A stretch of DNA of 64,000 nt from Acidovorax soli (GCF_014207955.1 NZ_JACHLK010000010.1:170163-234162); one strand, 5' to 3'. Shown: positions 52,055 to 61,256, counted from the stretch's first letter. A program made the numbers and translations. Notes: generated from the letters alone by a model not told the origin.

Positions 52055-53761
52055 TCAGAACGCGTCCAGCACCGCACCCTTGCTCGCGCTCGATGCGTTG
52101 AAGGCAAACTTTGCCTGCACGCCACGCGTGTAGCGCGGTGCGGGTGCCGTCCAGCCGGCACGGCGCTTGGCGATCTCTGCTTCAGGCACGTTCAGCTCCA
52201 GCAGCAGTTGGCGCGCATCGATGGTGATGCTGTCGCCTTCGTTGACGAAGGCAATCGTGCCGCCGGCAGCCGCTTCAGGCGCCACGTGGCCGACCACCAT
52301 GCCCCAGGTGCCGCCGGAGAAGCGGCCGTCGGTGATCAGGCCCACGCTCTCGCCCAGGCCGGCGCCGATGAGGGCGCCCGTGGGGGCCAGCATCTCGGGC
52401 ATGCCGGGGCCGCCCTTGGGACCCAGGTAGCGCAGCACCATCACGTCGCCGGCCTTGATCTTGCCGGCCAGGATGGCTTCGAGGGCCGATTGCTCGTCGT
52501 CGAACACGCGGGCCGGGCCGGTGATCACGGGGTTCTTGAGGCCCGTGATCTTGGCCACGGCGCCTTCGGGGCTCAGGTTGCCCTTGAGGATGGCCAGGTG
52601 GCCCTGCTCGTACATGGGGTTGTCGATGTTGCGGATCACGTCCTGGTCGGCACGCGGCACGTCGGGCACGTCCTGGAGCACTTCAGCCACCGTCTTGCCG
52701 CTGATGGTGATGCAGTCGCCGTGCAGCAGGCCGGCCTTGAGCAGCACCTTCATGACCTGCGGGATGCCGCCGGCGCGGTGCAGGTCCACGGCCAGGTACT
52801 TGCCGCTGGGCTTCAAGTCGCAGATCACGGGGGTCTTCTTGCGGATGCGCTCGAAGTCGTCGATGTCCCATTCCACGCCCGCAGCGTGGGCGATGGCCAG
52901 GAAGTGCAGCACGGCGTTGGTCGAGCCGCCCGTGGCCATGATCACGGCCACGGCGTTCTCGATGGCCTTCTTGGTCACGATGTCGCGGGGCTTCAAGTCC
53001 ATCTTGATGGCCTCGATCAGCACTTTGGCCGATTCCTTGGCCGAGTTCATCTTCTCGTCGTGCGGGTTGGCCATGGTGGACGAATACGGCAGGCTGATGC
53101 CCAGGGCCTCGAAGGCGCTGGACATGGTGTTGGCGGTGTACATGCCGCCGCACGAGCCGGTGCCGGGGATGGCGCGCTTTTCGATCTCTTTCAGGTCGAA
53201 GTCGCTCAGCTTGCCGGCGGCGTTCTCGCCCACGGCCTCGAACACGCTCACGATGTTCAGGTCCTTGCCCTGGTAGCTGCCGGGCAGGATGGTGCCGCCG
53301 TACACGTAGATGGCGGGCACGTTGGCGCGCAGCATGCCCATCAGGCCGCCGGGCATGTTCTTGTCGCAGCCGCCGACCACCAGCACGCCGTCCATCCACT
53401 GGCCGCCCACGCAGGTCTCGATGCAGTCGCTGATGACTTCGCGGCTCACCAGGCTGTACTTCATGCCTTCGGTGCCCATGGCCATGCCGTCCGAGATGGT
53501 GGGCGTGCCGAACACCTGGGCGTTGCCGCCAGCTTCCTCGATGCCGGCGATGGCGGCGTCGGCCAGCTTCTGCAGGCCGCTGTTGCAGGGGGTGATGGTG
53601 CTGTGGCCGTTGGCCACGCCGACCATGGGCTTGACGAAGTCGCCTTCCTCGTAGCCCATGGCGTAGTACATGGAGCGGTTGGGCGCGCGCGACTTGCCCT
53701 GGGTGATGTTGGCGCTGCGGCGGTTGATGGGCTGGATCGGGATGGTCTTGCTGTCTGCCAT
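52055..53761 (-). CDS. ilvD: Dihydroxy-acid dehydratase
   Basis: A 568-residue iron-sulfur dehydratase of valine, isoleucine and leucine synthesis. Motifs include TPCNSGLQKLADAA, VGGCDKNMPGG (cluster Cys), GTGSCGGMYTANTM and GRFSGGTWGMVVGHVAPEA. The length is typical of the shorter IlvD branch. It is transcribed alone, divergent from a LysR regulator with 159 bp between starts, and ends at a shared terminator. Sugar-acid dehydratases of the same superfamily are a remote alternative; the sequence reads as true IlvD. Confidence 0.93.
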   Translation of the reverse strand: MADSKTIPIQPINRRSANITQGKSRAPNRSMYYAMGYEEGDFVKPMVGVANGHSTITPCNSGLQKLADAAIAGIEEAGGNAQVFGTPTISDGMAMGTEGMKYSLVSREVISDCIETCVGGQWMDGVLVVGGCDKNMPGGLMGMLRANVPAIYVYGGTILPGSYQGKDLNIVSVFEAVGENAAGKLSDFDLKEIEKRAIPGTGSCGGMYTANTMSSAFEALGISLPYSSTMANPHDEKMNSAKESAKVLIEAIKMDLKPRDIVTKKAIENAVAVIMATGGSTNAVLHFLAIAHAAGVEWDIDDFERIRKKTPVICDLKPSGKYLAVDLHRAGGIPQVMKVLLKAGLLHGDCITISGKTVAEVLQDVPDVPRADQDVIRNIDNPMYEQGHLAILKGNLSPEGAVAKITGLKNPVITGPARVFDDEQSALEAILAGKIKAGDVMVLRYLGPKGGPGMPEMLAPTGALIGAGLGESVGLITDGRFSGGTWGMVVGHVAPEAAAGGTIAFVNEGDSITIDARQLLLELNVPEAEIAKRRAGWTAPAPRYTRGVQAKFAFNASSASKGAVLDAF

Positions 53762-53886
53762 GGTGTCGTCTTCCTCGTGAGGGGGCTCGTTGTGGTGGGC
53801 AACCCGGGTGCGCCGGGGCCAAACTGTCGGGGTGCAAGTATGCGGGGTTTGGCGCTGCGTTTCCAATCCCTTTCATCGCCTCGATT

Positions 53887-53903
53887 AATATGCAAAACAT
53901 ATT
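53887..53903. promoter_or_regulatory. Operator candidate between ilvD and its divergent LysR gene
   Basis: AATATG-CAAAA-CATATT is a perfect 6-5-6 inverted repeat, 18 bp before the lysR start. It has the form of a LysR-type recognition site and is strikingly AT-rich for this genome. Confidence 0.5.
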
Positions 53904-53920
53904 ACAGAGTCACCCGCGCC

Positions 53921-54868
53921 ATGAAGGAAACCCTGATCGACGTTCGCGCCTGGCGCCAGTTCGTGGCCGTGGCGGAGGAGCTGCACTTCGGCCGCGCCGC
54001 CATCCGCCTGCACATGACGCAGCCGCCGCTGACCCAGGCGATTGCGCAGATGGAGCGCTCGCTGGGCGTGGTGCTGTTCGACCGCACGCGCCGGCGCGTG
54101 GCGCTGACCCCGGCGGGCGAGGCCCTGCTGCCCGATGTGCGCGACTTTCTGGAGCGCGCACAGGCGCTGCCGGTGCGGGCGCGCGCCGCGGCGGCGGGCG
54201 AGGTGGGGCGGGTGCGGCTGGCCTTTGTCTCCACCATCGGCTTCGAGCGGCTGCCCGAGTGGGTGCGCGATTTCCGCGTGCTGTGCCCCCAGGTGGCGCT
54301 GGAACTGGTGGAGGCCACGGGCGACGTGCAGCGCGCCATGTTCGCGCGCGGCGAGCTCGATGCCGGGCTGGTGCTGCATTCGCCCGGCGCCGCGCCGCCC
54401 GAGCTGGCGCGCCTGCCCGTGGCCGAAGAGCCGCTGGTGCTGGCCCTGGCCGAGCGCCACCCGCTGGCCCAGGCGCCGCGCCTCGACCTGGCTGCGGTGC
54501 TGGCCGAGCCGCTGGTGATCTTTCCGCGGCGCATCGTGCCCTCGCTGCACGATGCCATCTTTGCGCTCTACCACGCGGCAGGGCGGGTGCCCGTGGTGGC
54601 GCAGGAGGCCATCCAGATGCAGACCATCGTCAACCTGGTGTGGGGCGGCCTGGGCGTGGCCTGGGTGCCCGAAAGCGTGACCCAGTTCCGCCGCGAGGGC
54701 GTGGTCTACCGGGCGGGTGATGCCTTCGCTGCCAAGGCCCAATCCAAAGCCGGCGCCACACCGCCGCTGCCCGTGTGCGAGACCAGCCTGGTCTGGCCCG
54801 CCGGGCTGAACAACCCGGCGCTGGCGCGTTTTGTCGACTTCGTGCGCGAGCGCTCGGCCGCGGCTTAG
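53921..54868 (+). CDS. LysR-family transcriptional regulator
   Basis: A 315-residue regulator with the LysR winged helix at residues 8-65 (RQFVAVAEELHFGRAAIRLH, MTQPPLTQAIAQMERSLGVV) and an effector domain. The first helix sequence EELHFGRAA is like that of aromatic or fatty-acid responsive LysR proteins. It is divergent from ilvD and may control it; its gene tail overlaps the convergent MFS gene by four bases. The ATG at 53921 begins the family sequence. Confidence 0.9.
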   Translation: MKETLIDVRAWRQFVAVAEELHFGRAAIRLHMTQPPLTQAIAQMERSLGVVLFDRTRRRVALTPAGEALLPDVRDFLERAQALPVRARAAAAGEVGRVRLAFVSTIGFERLPEWVRDFRVLCPQVALELVEATGDVQRAMFARGELDAGLVLHSPGAAPPELARLPVAEEPLVLALAERHPLAQAPRLDLAAVLAEPLVIFPRRIVPSLHDAIFALYHAAGRVPVVAQEAIQMQTIVNLVWGGLGVAWVPESVTQFRREGVVYRAGDAFAAKAQSKAGATPPLPVCETSLVWPAGLNNPALARFVDFVRERSAAA

Positions 54869-56034
54869 GCGGCGGCCGTAGCGCGCCCGCGCACGAACAG
54901 CAGCCCTGCGGCAATGGCCAGCAGCGGCAAGGCTACGGCGTTGATGGCCGTCCAGCCCACGCCGGTGAGCAGGGCGCCCGAGGCAAAAGACATGGCCGCC
55001 GCCACGCTGCCATTGGCCAGCTGCATCAGCGCCTGGGCCTGGCCGCGCTCTTCGGGCGCATGGGATTCGGCCAGCAGCGTGGTGCCGGCGATCACCATCA
55101 GGTTCCAGCCCGTGCCCAGCAGCAGGGAACTGGCCAGGAACTCGGTGAACGAAATGCCCGACAGCGCCACCACCGCGCTGGCGGCCAGGCAGGCGGCCCC
55201 CACGGCGGCCACCGGGCGGCTGCCAAAGCGGTCCACCAGCGTGCCCGAGAACAGCGCAGGGAAAAACATGCCGATCACATGCCACTGGATGACGTAGGCC
55301 GCCGAGGCGGCCGAGAAGCCGCAGACCTCCATGGCCAGCGGGGTGGCGTTCATCACCAGAATCATCAGCCCATGGCCGATGGCCGCCATCACCACGGCGG
55401 CGCGCAGGCCGGGGCGTGCCAGCAGGGCACGCATGGCCGCGATGCCGCCCGCCGCCGGCTTGGGCGCCACGCCCTCGCGCAGCCGCGCCATCACCACCCA
55501 GCCCAGCGCCGCCAGGGCTGCGATCGCCAGGTAGGCGCCGGCCAGCGGCGTGGCCAGCAGGTTGCGCGACCACAGCGCCAGCGGCGGCGCGAACACGGCC
55601 GCGCACAGGCCGCCGGCCACCACGCAGGCGGCGGCACGGCCTTTCTGCGCCGGGTCCACGGCCTCCAGCGCCGCATAGGTGTAGTAGCCCGACGAGGCCT
55701 GGTAGGCGCCGATGGCCAACGTGCCCAGGCAGAAGACGGCAAAGCTGCCCCACTGCACGCCCAGCATGCTGACGAGGCCGCCTGCCACCCCGAACAAGGC
55801 CCCTGCCTGCAGCCCCGCGCGCCGGCCCTGGCGCTGCATGAACAGCGACAGCGGCTGCACCGACAGCAGGTTGCCCAGCACCAGCAGTGCCAGCGGCAGG
55901 GTGGCCAGCGCCGGCCAGGGCGCCAGCCGCGCGCCCACGATGGAGGTGAGCGTGATGCCGATGATGGAGCAGCCCCAGTAGAGGGCCTGGCCCGCGAACA
56001 ACAGGCGAACGGAAGCATTGCGCACAAGCAGCAT
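54865..56034 (-). CDS. Major facilitator superfamily transporter
   Basis: A 389-residue inner-membrane protein with about twelve hydrophobic helices in two halves and a short cytoplasmic loop in the middle (ARLREGVAPKPAAGG). FFPALFSGTLVDRFGSRPVA is the familiar MFS loop between helices of the second half. It resembles drug or metabolite efflux carriers; the substrate is unknown. It lies 48 bp behind the GlxA-type regulator gene on the same strand, so the regulator may control it. Confidence 0.87.
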   Translation of the reverse strand: MLLVRNASVRLLFAGQALYWGCSIIGITLTSIVGARLAPWPALATLPLALLVLGNLLSVQPLSLFMQRQGRRAGLQAGALFGVAGGLVSMLGVQWGSFAVFCLGTLAIGAYQASSGYYTYAALEAVDPAQKGRAAACVVAGGLCAAVFAPPLALWSRNLLATPLAGAYLAIAALAALGWVVMARLREGVAPKPAAGGIAAMRALLARPGLRAAVVMAAIGHGLMILVMNATPLAMEVCGFSAASAAYVIQWHVIGMFFPALFSGTLVDRFGSRPVAAVGAACLAASAVVALSGISFTEFLASSLLLGTGWNLMVIAGTTLLAESHAPEERGQAQALMQLANGSVAAAMSFASGALLTGVGWTAINAVALPLLAIAAGLLFVRGRATAAA

Positions 56035-56082
56035 GGTGGTGGCTTTCGGTGGGGCGCCGTTCTGGCGCAAGGAGGTTGGAAG

Positions 56083-57096
56083 TCAGTCGGCCAGCGCGCC
56101 CGTGCCGAAGCGCTGGGCATAGGCCTGCGGGCTCACCGCGCGGTGCTTGTGGAAGCTTCGGCGCAGGTTCTCGGGGTGCTCGAAGCCGCACAGCCGCGCC
56201 ACGGTGGCCACCGAAGCCTGGGCCTGGGCGAGCAGGGCCGAGGCGGCCTCCACGCGCACGCGCTCCACATAGCGGCCGGGCGTGGTGCCCAGCTCGCGCT
56301 GGAACACACGGGTCAGCGTGCGCGGCGGCATGCAGGCGCGCTCGGCCAGGGCATCGAGCGACAGGTCGCTGCCCAGCTGGGTGGGGATCCATTCGAGCAG
56401 GCTGGCCAGGCGCGGCGCATGCCGCGTCTCGGGCGCCAGCAGTGCACTGAACTGGGCCTGGCCGCCCGGGCGGCGCATGAACATCACGAGCCGCCGTGCC
56501 ACGGCCAGGGCCATGGGGCGGCCCAGGTCGGCCTCCACCAACGCCAGGGCCAGGTCGATGCCGGCCGTCACGCCGGCCGAGGTGAAGAGGTGGCTGTAGA
56601 CAGGGTGGGCCGCGTCATAGGTGTGCAGGCAGTCCTCATCGACCTGCACCCCGGGGTAGTCCCGGCGCATGCGCTCCACGCGGCACCAGTGCGTGGTGGC
56701 GCGCAGGCCGTCGAGCAGGCCGGCCTGGGCCAGCAGCAGGGCGCCCGAGCAGACCGAGCCCAGGCGCCGCACCCGGGGTTCTGCATGGCGCAGCCACTGC
56801 AGCATGCCGGCGTGGCCGAGCTGGTCGGCCACGCCATCACCGCCCGCCACCAGCACCGTGTCCAGACTGGCGGGGTCGGTGGCGGCCCAGCTGCCATCGG
56901 CCACCAGCGCAAACCCTGCCGAGGTGGTGACCGGCCCCGCCGCCTCGGCCAGCAGGCGCAGCGCATAGGCCGGCGCCAGCCCGTGGCCCGCGCGCTCGGC
57001 GTTGGCGGAGCCGAAGACCTGCATCGGGCCGACGGCGTCCAGGCTCATCACGCCGGGGTAGAGCAGGCAGGCAATGGTGCGGGTGGGCTGGGGCAT
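56083..57096 (-). CDS. GlxA-type AraC regulator with DJ-1/PfpI domain
   Basis: A 337-residue regulator. The N-terminal half is a DJ-1/PfpI class I amidotransferase-like domain with the nucleophile-elbow Cys in GSVCSGALLLAQAG; the C-terminal half is an AraC helix-turn-helix (LAERACMPPRTLTRVFQREL, TVARLCGFEHPENLRRSFHK). Proteins of this design include GlxA, CdhR and ArgR of pseudomonads, which respond to amines or amino acids. The MFS gene downstream is the likely target. Confidence 0.9.
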   Translation of the reverse strand: MPQPTRTIACLLYPGVMSLDAVGPMQVFGSANAERAGHGLAPAYALRLLAEAAGPVTTSAGFALVADGSWAATDPASLDTVLVAGGDGVADQLGHAGMLQWLRHAEPRVRRLGSVCSGALLLAQAGLLDGLRATTHWCRVERMRRDYPGVQVDEDCLHTYDAAHPVYSHLFTSAGVTAGIDLALALVEADLGRPMALAVARRLVMFMRRPGGQAQFSALLAPETRHAPRLASLLEWIPTQLGSDLSLDALAERACMPPRTLTRVFQRELGTTPGRYVERVRVEAASALLAQAQASVATVARLCGFEHPENLRRSFHKHRAVSPQAYAQRFGTGALAD

Positions 57097-57355
57097 GGCG
57101 CCAGTGTCGGCGTTTGCGGGTGTGGCTGCAATGACAATCAGCCCACAGATATGGCCAGTGTGCCGAGAGGTCGCTGGAGGGGCAAAGGGCGGCCCCGGAG
57201 GTGCCTCCAGCCCCGGTGCGGGGCGGATTGTCAAATATCCATAATTTGCTGGTCAGTGCCGGGGCTCAGGCGCTATCCTGCAACCAATGGGGTCGGCAAG
57301 CCGGGGCCCGCAACCCGGCCGAGACCTGTCCACTGCACGCTTTAGGAGACTGTGA

Positions 57356-58624
57356 ATGCCTTTCCCCTTGCGGTTTCCCCGAGAGATGGAGTGCTTTCTC
57401 CAGGCGGCGCAGCTGCTGGGCACCATCCAGGGCGACCCTGGGCGGGTTGGGCCGGTCCTTGAATTGCAGAAACTGCTGCTCCGCCGCATCGCCAGGTCGG
57501 AGTTGAGCCACAGCCGCCTGCAGGATGCCCGGCTGCGCCTGAAGCAGCGCCTGGTGCGCGAGCGCCTGATCGGGGAGAAGGCGCGCGAGACGCGGGACCT
57601 GGTGCTGAAGATCCAGGAGCGCTGTGATGCGCTCGAACAACTGCGCTTTCTGTACCGCTGCTTCGGGGATGGCATTGCGGCGACCTACCAGGCACCCCTG
57701 CGCCACCGGTACTTCTACTTCGCGCAAAAGGCCCATGCCAAGGAGCGCCCCGGATTGCTCGCGCGCAAGGACAGCTTTCGCAGCCGCTACCGGGCCCTGA
57801 AGCTGGGCATCGGCATGGGCATCCCGGTGCTCCTGGCCGATGTGACGAATATGCTGGGGCAGGGCGATCTGTGCGTCCTGGCGGGGGGCGAGCCCCAGCC
57901 GCTGGACCTGAAGTCCTTCGTGCACCGGGGCCCTGCGGGCAGGCTGCAGCAGGAGGCACTGCGGCGCACCATTGCGCTGCTGGCGCGCCAGGGCACCGCG
58001 AGCGTGCCCGGGGGCAGCGCGCACGACATGGCGCACAAGGCGCATTTGAACGACTGCGTGCGCCAGGCCATGGAGTCCGGAATCGCCCAGGCCTCGCCCG
58101 AGCCCGGCCTGCGCTACGTGGCCGTGCGCAATGACCACTACCGCAGCCACCCGGACTGCCTGCAGACGCTGCACCAGCGGGTGCCGAAATCGACCATGTC
58201 GGTGCAGGTGACGCCCGAAACCGCCTGGATACCGATGCAGCCCTTCACCCTGTCCATGAGCGCCGGCCATGCCGTGCTGTTCATGCAGGGGGTCTTCCAG
58301 CTGCTGGTCTATGTCGACATGAAGGTGCTGGTATCGCACTTCGCGTCGCTCGGAATCCATGCCGTGGCCCTGATGGACGGCGTGACCGCCCTGCAGCTTT
58401 CCAACGACGCCGAAGACCTGGAACACGGGGTCTACCGGGTCAGCGAGGCCCTGTTCCAGCGCATTCCCTGCGAGTTCATTTCGTTGCGCAGCTTTGCGCA
58501 GGAGATGGCCGGCATGCTGGAGCCGGCGCAGGCCCACAGCGACCAGGGGCGGCTTTTCGCGCCCCCGGGGGATTGGGGCGAGGCCCGGCACTACTACGAA
58601 GACGAAGGGCCGGCCCTTCATTGA
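57356..58624 (+). CDS. Hypothetical protein, no recognised family
   Basis: A 422-residue soluble protein. The first 110 residues are strongly helical and rich in Arg, Leu and Gln (SRLQDARLRLKQRLVRERLI), probably a coiled coil. The middle contains basic segments and GIGMGIPVLLADVTNMLGQG; the C-terminal 150 residues look alpha/beta (VFQLLVYVDMKVLVSHFASL). No signal peptide, membrane helix or known catalytic motif was found. AGGAG lies 7 bp ahead of the ATG. It stands alone between a regulator and bacterioferritin and its codon use matches the chromosome, so it is likely a real native gene. Confidence 0.7.
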   Translation: MPFPLRFPREMECFLQAAQLLGTIQGDPGRVGPVLELQKLLLRRIARSELSHSRLQDARLRLKQRLVRERLIGEKARETRDLVLKIQERCDALEQLRFLYRCFGDGIAATYQAPLRHRYFYFAQKAHAKERPGLLARKDSFRSRYRALKLGIGMGIPVLLADVTNMLGQGDLCVLAGGEPQPLDLKSFVHRGPAGRLQQEALRRTIALLARQGTASVPGGSAHDMAHKAHLNDCVRQAMESGIAQASPEPGLRYVAVRNDHYRSHPDCLQTLHQRVPKSTMSVQVTPETAWIPMQPFTLSMSAGHAVLFMQGVFQLLVYVDMKVLVSHFASLGIHAVALMDGVTALQLSNDAEDLEHGVYRVSEALFQRIPCEFISLRSFAQEMAGMLEPAQAHSDQGRLFAPPGDWGEARHYYEDEGPALH

Positions 58625-58676
58625 AGACCCTGCTCGCGCCGCACGGTGGTGGCGCTGGCAAGGCCTGGCCCGCAAC

Positions 58677-59144
58677 TCAGGCGGTCTGGGATTGCAGGTA
58701 GTTTTCAAGCCCGATCTTGTCGATCAGGCCGATCTGCTTTTCGAGCCAGTAGGCGTGGTCTTCCTCGGTGTCACGCAGCTGGGCCAGCAGCAGGTCGCGG
58801 CTCACATAGTCGCCCACGCTCTCGCACAGGGCCATGCCGTCGCGCAGGGCGGTGCGCACCTCGTACTCGGTGGCCAGGTCCTTGCGCAGCATCTCGGGCA
58901 CGGTCTCGCCGGGGGTGAATTCCTTGGGGCGCATGTCAGGGCGGCCGCCCAGGAAGAGGATGCGGCGCAGCAGCGCATCGGCGTGCTGGGTTTCCTCCTG
59001 CATCTCGTGGTCCAGGCGGGTGTAGAGCTTGATGAAGCCCTGGTCCTCGTAGATGCGCGAGTGCGCGAAGTACTGGTCGCGCGCAGCCAGTTCACCGCGC
59101 AGCAGATCCTTGAAGTAGTCGACGACTTGTGGGTTGCCCTGCAT
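58677..59144 (-). CDS. bfr: Bacterioferritin, haem-ligand Met replaced
   Basis: A 155-residue iron-storage ferritin subunit. Ferroxidase ligands are in place: Glu18, Tyr25, Glu51, His54, a Glu near 93, Glu127 and His130. At position 52, where bacterioferritins carry the Met that binds haem between subunits, this protein has Thr (EETQHAD). Such haem-free subunits are known beside a Met52 partner in some bacteria. The protein should still store iron, but haem binding would need a second subunit encoded elsewhere. It is monocistronic. Confidence 0.92.
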   Translation of the reverse strand: MQGNPQVVDYFKDLLRGELAARDQYFAHSRIYEDQGFIKLYTRLDHEMQEETQHADALLRRILFLGGRPDMRPKEFTPGETVPEMLRKDLATEYEVRTALRDGMALCESVGDYVSRDLLLAQLRDTEEDHAYWLEKQIGLIDKIGLENYLQSQTA

Positions 59145-59356
59145 GTTCTTTTCCTTGTTACAGCCAGAAGTATCGCGCGCCCAGGGGCCTTTGTGGGGGA
59201 AAACCCCGGGGTGTCGCTCTGCATGCGTACAGGGATCAGAAGCGTTCTCATTGATGTGGCACCAGGCTGCCGAGGCGCTCGCCTGCGCTGCCCCCACTCC
59301 GTGCGGGGATGCCGCCCCGGCAAGTGCCGCGGGGCAAGGGCACAATACCGCCCAAC

Positions 59357-60196
59357 ATGCTGACCTACCCCCAAATCGACCCCATCGCCCTGCAAGTGGG
59401 CCCGCTGGCCATCCACTGGTACGGCCTGACCTACCTGGCGGCCTTTGGCCTGTTCATGCTGCTGGGCATTGCGCGGCTGCGGCACCAGCCCTTTGCCTCC
59501 CTCACCGGCCCGGGCGCCTGGACGCGCAAGGACGTCGAGGACATCCTGTTCCTGGGCGTGGCGGGCGTGGTGATCGGCGGCCGGGTGGGCTACTGCCTGT
59601 TCTACAAGCCCGCCTACTACCTGAGCCACCCGCTGGAGATCTTCTATGTGTGGCAGGGCGGCATGGCCTTCCATGGCGGTCTGCTGGGCGTGATCGTGGC
59701 CATGCTCTGGTTCGCGCATTCGCGCCAGCGCCCCTGGCTGCAGGTGGCCGACTTCGTGGCACCCTGCGTGCCCACGGGCCTGGCGGCAGGCCGGGTGGGC
59801 AATTTCATCAACGGCGAGCTCTGGGGCCGTTTTGCCAGCCCCGACCTGCCCTGGGGCATGGTGTTCCCGCAGAGCGGTTCCATGCTGCCGCGCCATCCCT
59901 CGCAGGTCTACCAGTTCCTGCTCGAAGGGCTGCTGCTCTTCGTGCTGCTGTGGCTGTACCCGCGCCGTGAGCGCCGCCAGGGCCAGGTCGCGGCCGCCTT
60001 CCTGATCGGCTACGGCGCATTCCGCTTCATTGCCGAATACTTCCGCGAGCCCGATGCACACCTGGGCATCCTCTCGCTGGGCATGAGCATGGGCCAGTGG
60101 CTGTGCGTGCCCATGATCGTGGCCGGCATCGCCATGTGGCTCTGGGCCGCCAAACGCGAGGGCGGCGCGCCGGCGCTCACCACCTCCAAGCCCTGA
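59357..60196 (+). CDS. lgt: Prolipoprotein diacylglyceryl transferase
   Basis: A 279-residue, seven-helix inner-membrane enzyme that transfers diacylglyceryl from phosphatidylglycerol to the lipobox Cys of prolipoproteins. The signature GRVGNFINGELWGR is intact, as are HWYGLTYLAAF near the N-terminus and MAFHGGLLG with the essential His. Length normal. It is followed within 8 bp by a serine hydrolase that itself carries a lipobox. Confidence 0.95.
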   Translation: MLTYPQIDPIALQVGPLAIHWYGLTYLAAFGLFMLLGIARLRHQPFASLTGPGAWTRKDVEDILFLGVAGVVIGGRVGYCLFYKPAYYLSHPLEIFYVWQGGMAFHGGLLGVIVAMLWFAHSRQRPWLQVADFVAPCVPTGLAAGRVGNFINGELWGRFASPDLPWGMVFPQSGSMLPRHPSQVYQFLLEGLLLFVLLWLYPRRERRQGQVAAAFLIGYGAFRFIAEYFREPDAHLGILSLGMSMGQWLCVPMIVAGIAMWLWAAKREGGAPALTTSKP

Positions 60197-60203
60197 TCGG
60201 TCC

Positions 60204-61256
60204 GTGGCCATCACCCGCCGCCAGCTCCTGCTGACCGGTGCCGCTGCCTCGCCGCTGCTGGCATCGTGCGCGGCGGACCTTGCGCGCCACCAGGGCCGGC
60301 CCGTGGCCGAGGTGGTTGCCAGCCTGGGTGTCTGCGCCGCGGCGTTTGCCACGCTGCGCGCCGGCCAGGTGCAGCCGACCGCGGTGGCCGGCCATTGCAG
60401 CGCAGCCCCGGACGCCATCTTCCAGGCAGCGTCGCTGACCAAGCCCGTGGTCGCCTATGGGGCTCTGCGCCTGGTGCTTGCGGGCCAGCTGGACCTGCAG
60501 GCGCCGGTTGCGCACTACCTGCCGCAGGGCTATGTGCACTACCAGCATGCGCTGCGGCGTGCGCCAGGTGATGCCAGCGATACCGTGCCCGCCGGCACGC
60601 TGGCCCGCATCCCGGTGGCCAGCCTGCTCAACCACAGCTCGGGCCTGCCCAACTGGACCAGCGGCGCGCTGGCCCCTGCCTTTGCGCCCGGCCAGCGCTG
60701 GCGCTATTCGGGCGAAGGCTATGTGCTGCTGCAGGCAGTGATCGAGGCCGTCACCGCCACGCCCATCGCTCAGTGGATGCAGGCCCAGGTCTTCGCGCCC
60801 CTGGGCATGCGCGATTCCAGCATGGTCTGGACCGGCGCCTACGAAGGCCGGGCCGTGCATGGCAACGGCGCGGCTGCTGGTGGCCTGCGCTGGAATGTTC
60901 CTGTGGCTGCTGCCTCGCTGTACACCACGGCGGGCGACTTTGCGCGCCTGCTGGCGGCCTTCGTGGCCGACGAGCGGCTGACCGCGCTGGTGCAATCGGC
61001 CCCCGTGGTGGTGGACCAGGCGCTGGGGCTGGAATGGGGCTACGGCTGGGGCATCGAACGCACCGCCGCCGGACCCATGCTCTGGCAGTGGGGCAACAAC
61101 CCGGGCTTTCGCAATTTCGCCATGCTCTCGCCCACCACGCGCGATGGCTTCGTGCTGCTGACCAACAGCGACCAAGGCATGGCCCTGGCCGTGCCGTTGG
61201 CGCAGCAGGTGCTGCCAGGCGAGCACCCGGTGTTCAGGTCGCCGCTGCTGGGCTGA
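60204..61256 (+). CDS. Class-C beta-lactamase-like serine hydrolase, putative Tat lipoprotein
   Basis: A 350-residue serine hydrolase of the beta-lactamase/penicillin-binding-protein fold. SLTK (about residues 77-80) supplies the catalytic Ser and Lys, and YSG near residue 168 takes the place of the YxN motif. The N-terminus ITRRQLLLTGAAASPLLASC combines twin arginines with a lipobox, so it is probably exported by Tat and lipidated. The third motif is not a clear KTG/HTG, so esterase or peptidase activity is more likely than antibiotic hydrolysis. It starts at GTG 8 bp after lgt. Its end overlaps the convergent LysR gene by 23 bp. Confidence 0.78.
   Translation: MAITRRQLLLTGAAASPLLASCAADLARHQGRPVAEVVASLGVCAAAFATLRAGQVQPTAVAGHCSAAPDAIFQAASLTKPVVAYGALRLVLAGQLDLQAPVAHYLPQGYVHYQHALRRAPGDASDTVPAGTLARIPVASLLNHSSGLPNWTSGALAPAFAPGQRWRYSGEGYVLLQAVIEAVTATPIAQWMQAQVFAPLGMRDSSMVWTGAYEGRAVHGNGAAAGGLRWNVPVAAASLYTTAGDFARLLAAFVADERLTALVQSAPVVVDQALGLEWGYGWGIERTAAGPMLWQWGNNPGFRNFAMLSPTTRDGFVLLTNSDQGMALAVPLAQQVLPGEHPVFRSPLLG

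Noticed and set aside
60204..61256. Calling the hydrolase an antibiotic-resistance AmpC enzyme
   Set aside because: SxxK is present but the YxN position reads YSG and no clear KTG follows; the probable lipoprotein anchor also differs from soluble AmpC.
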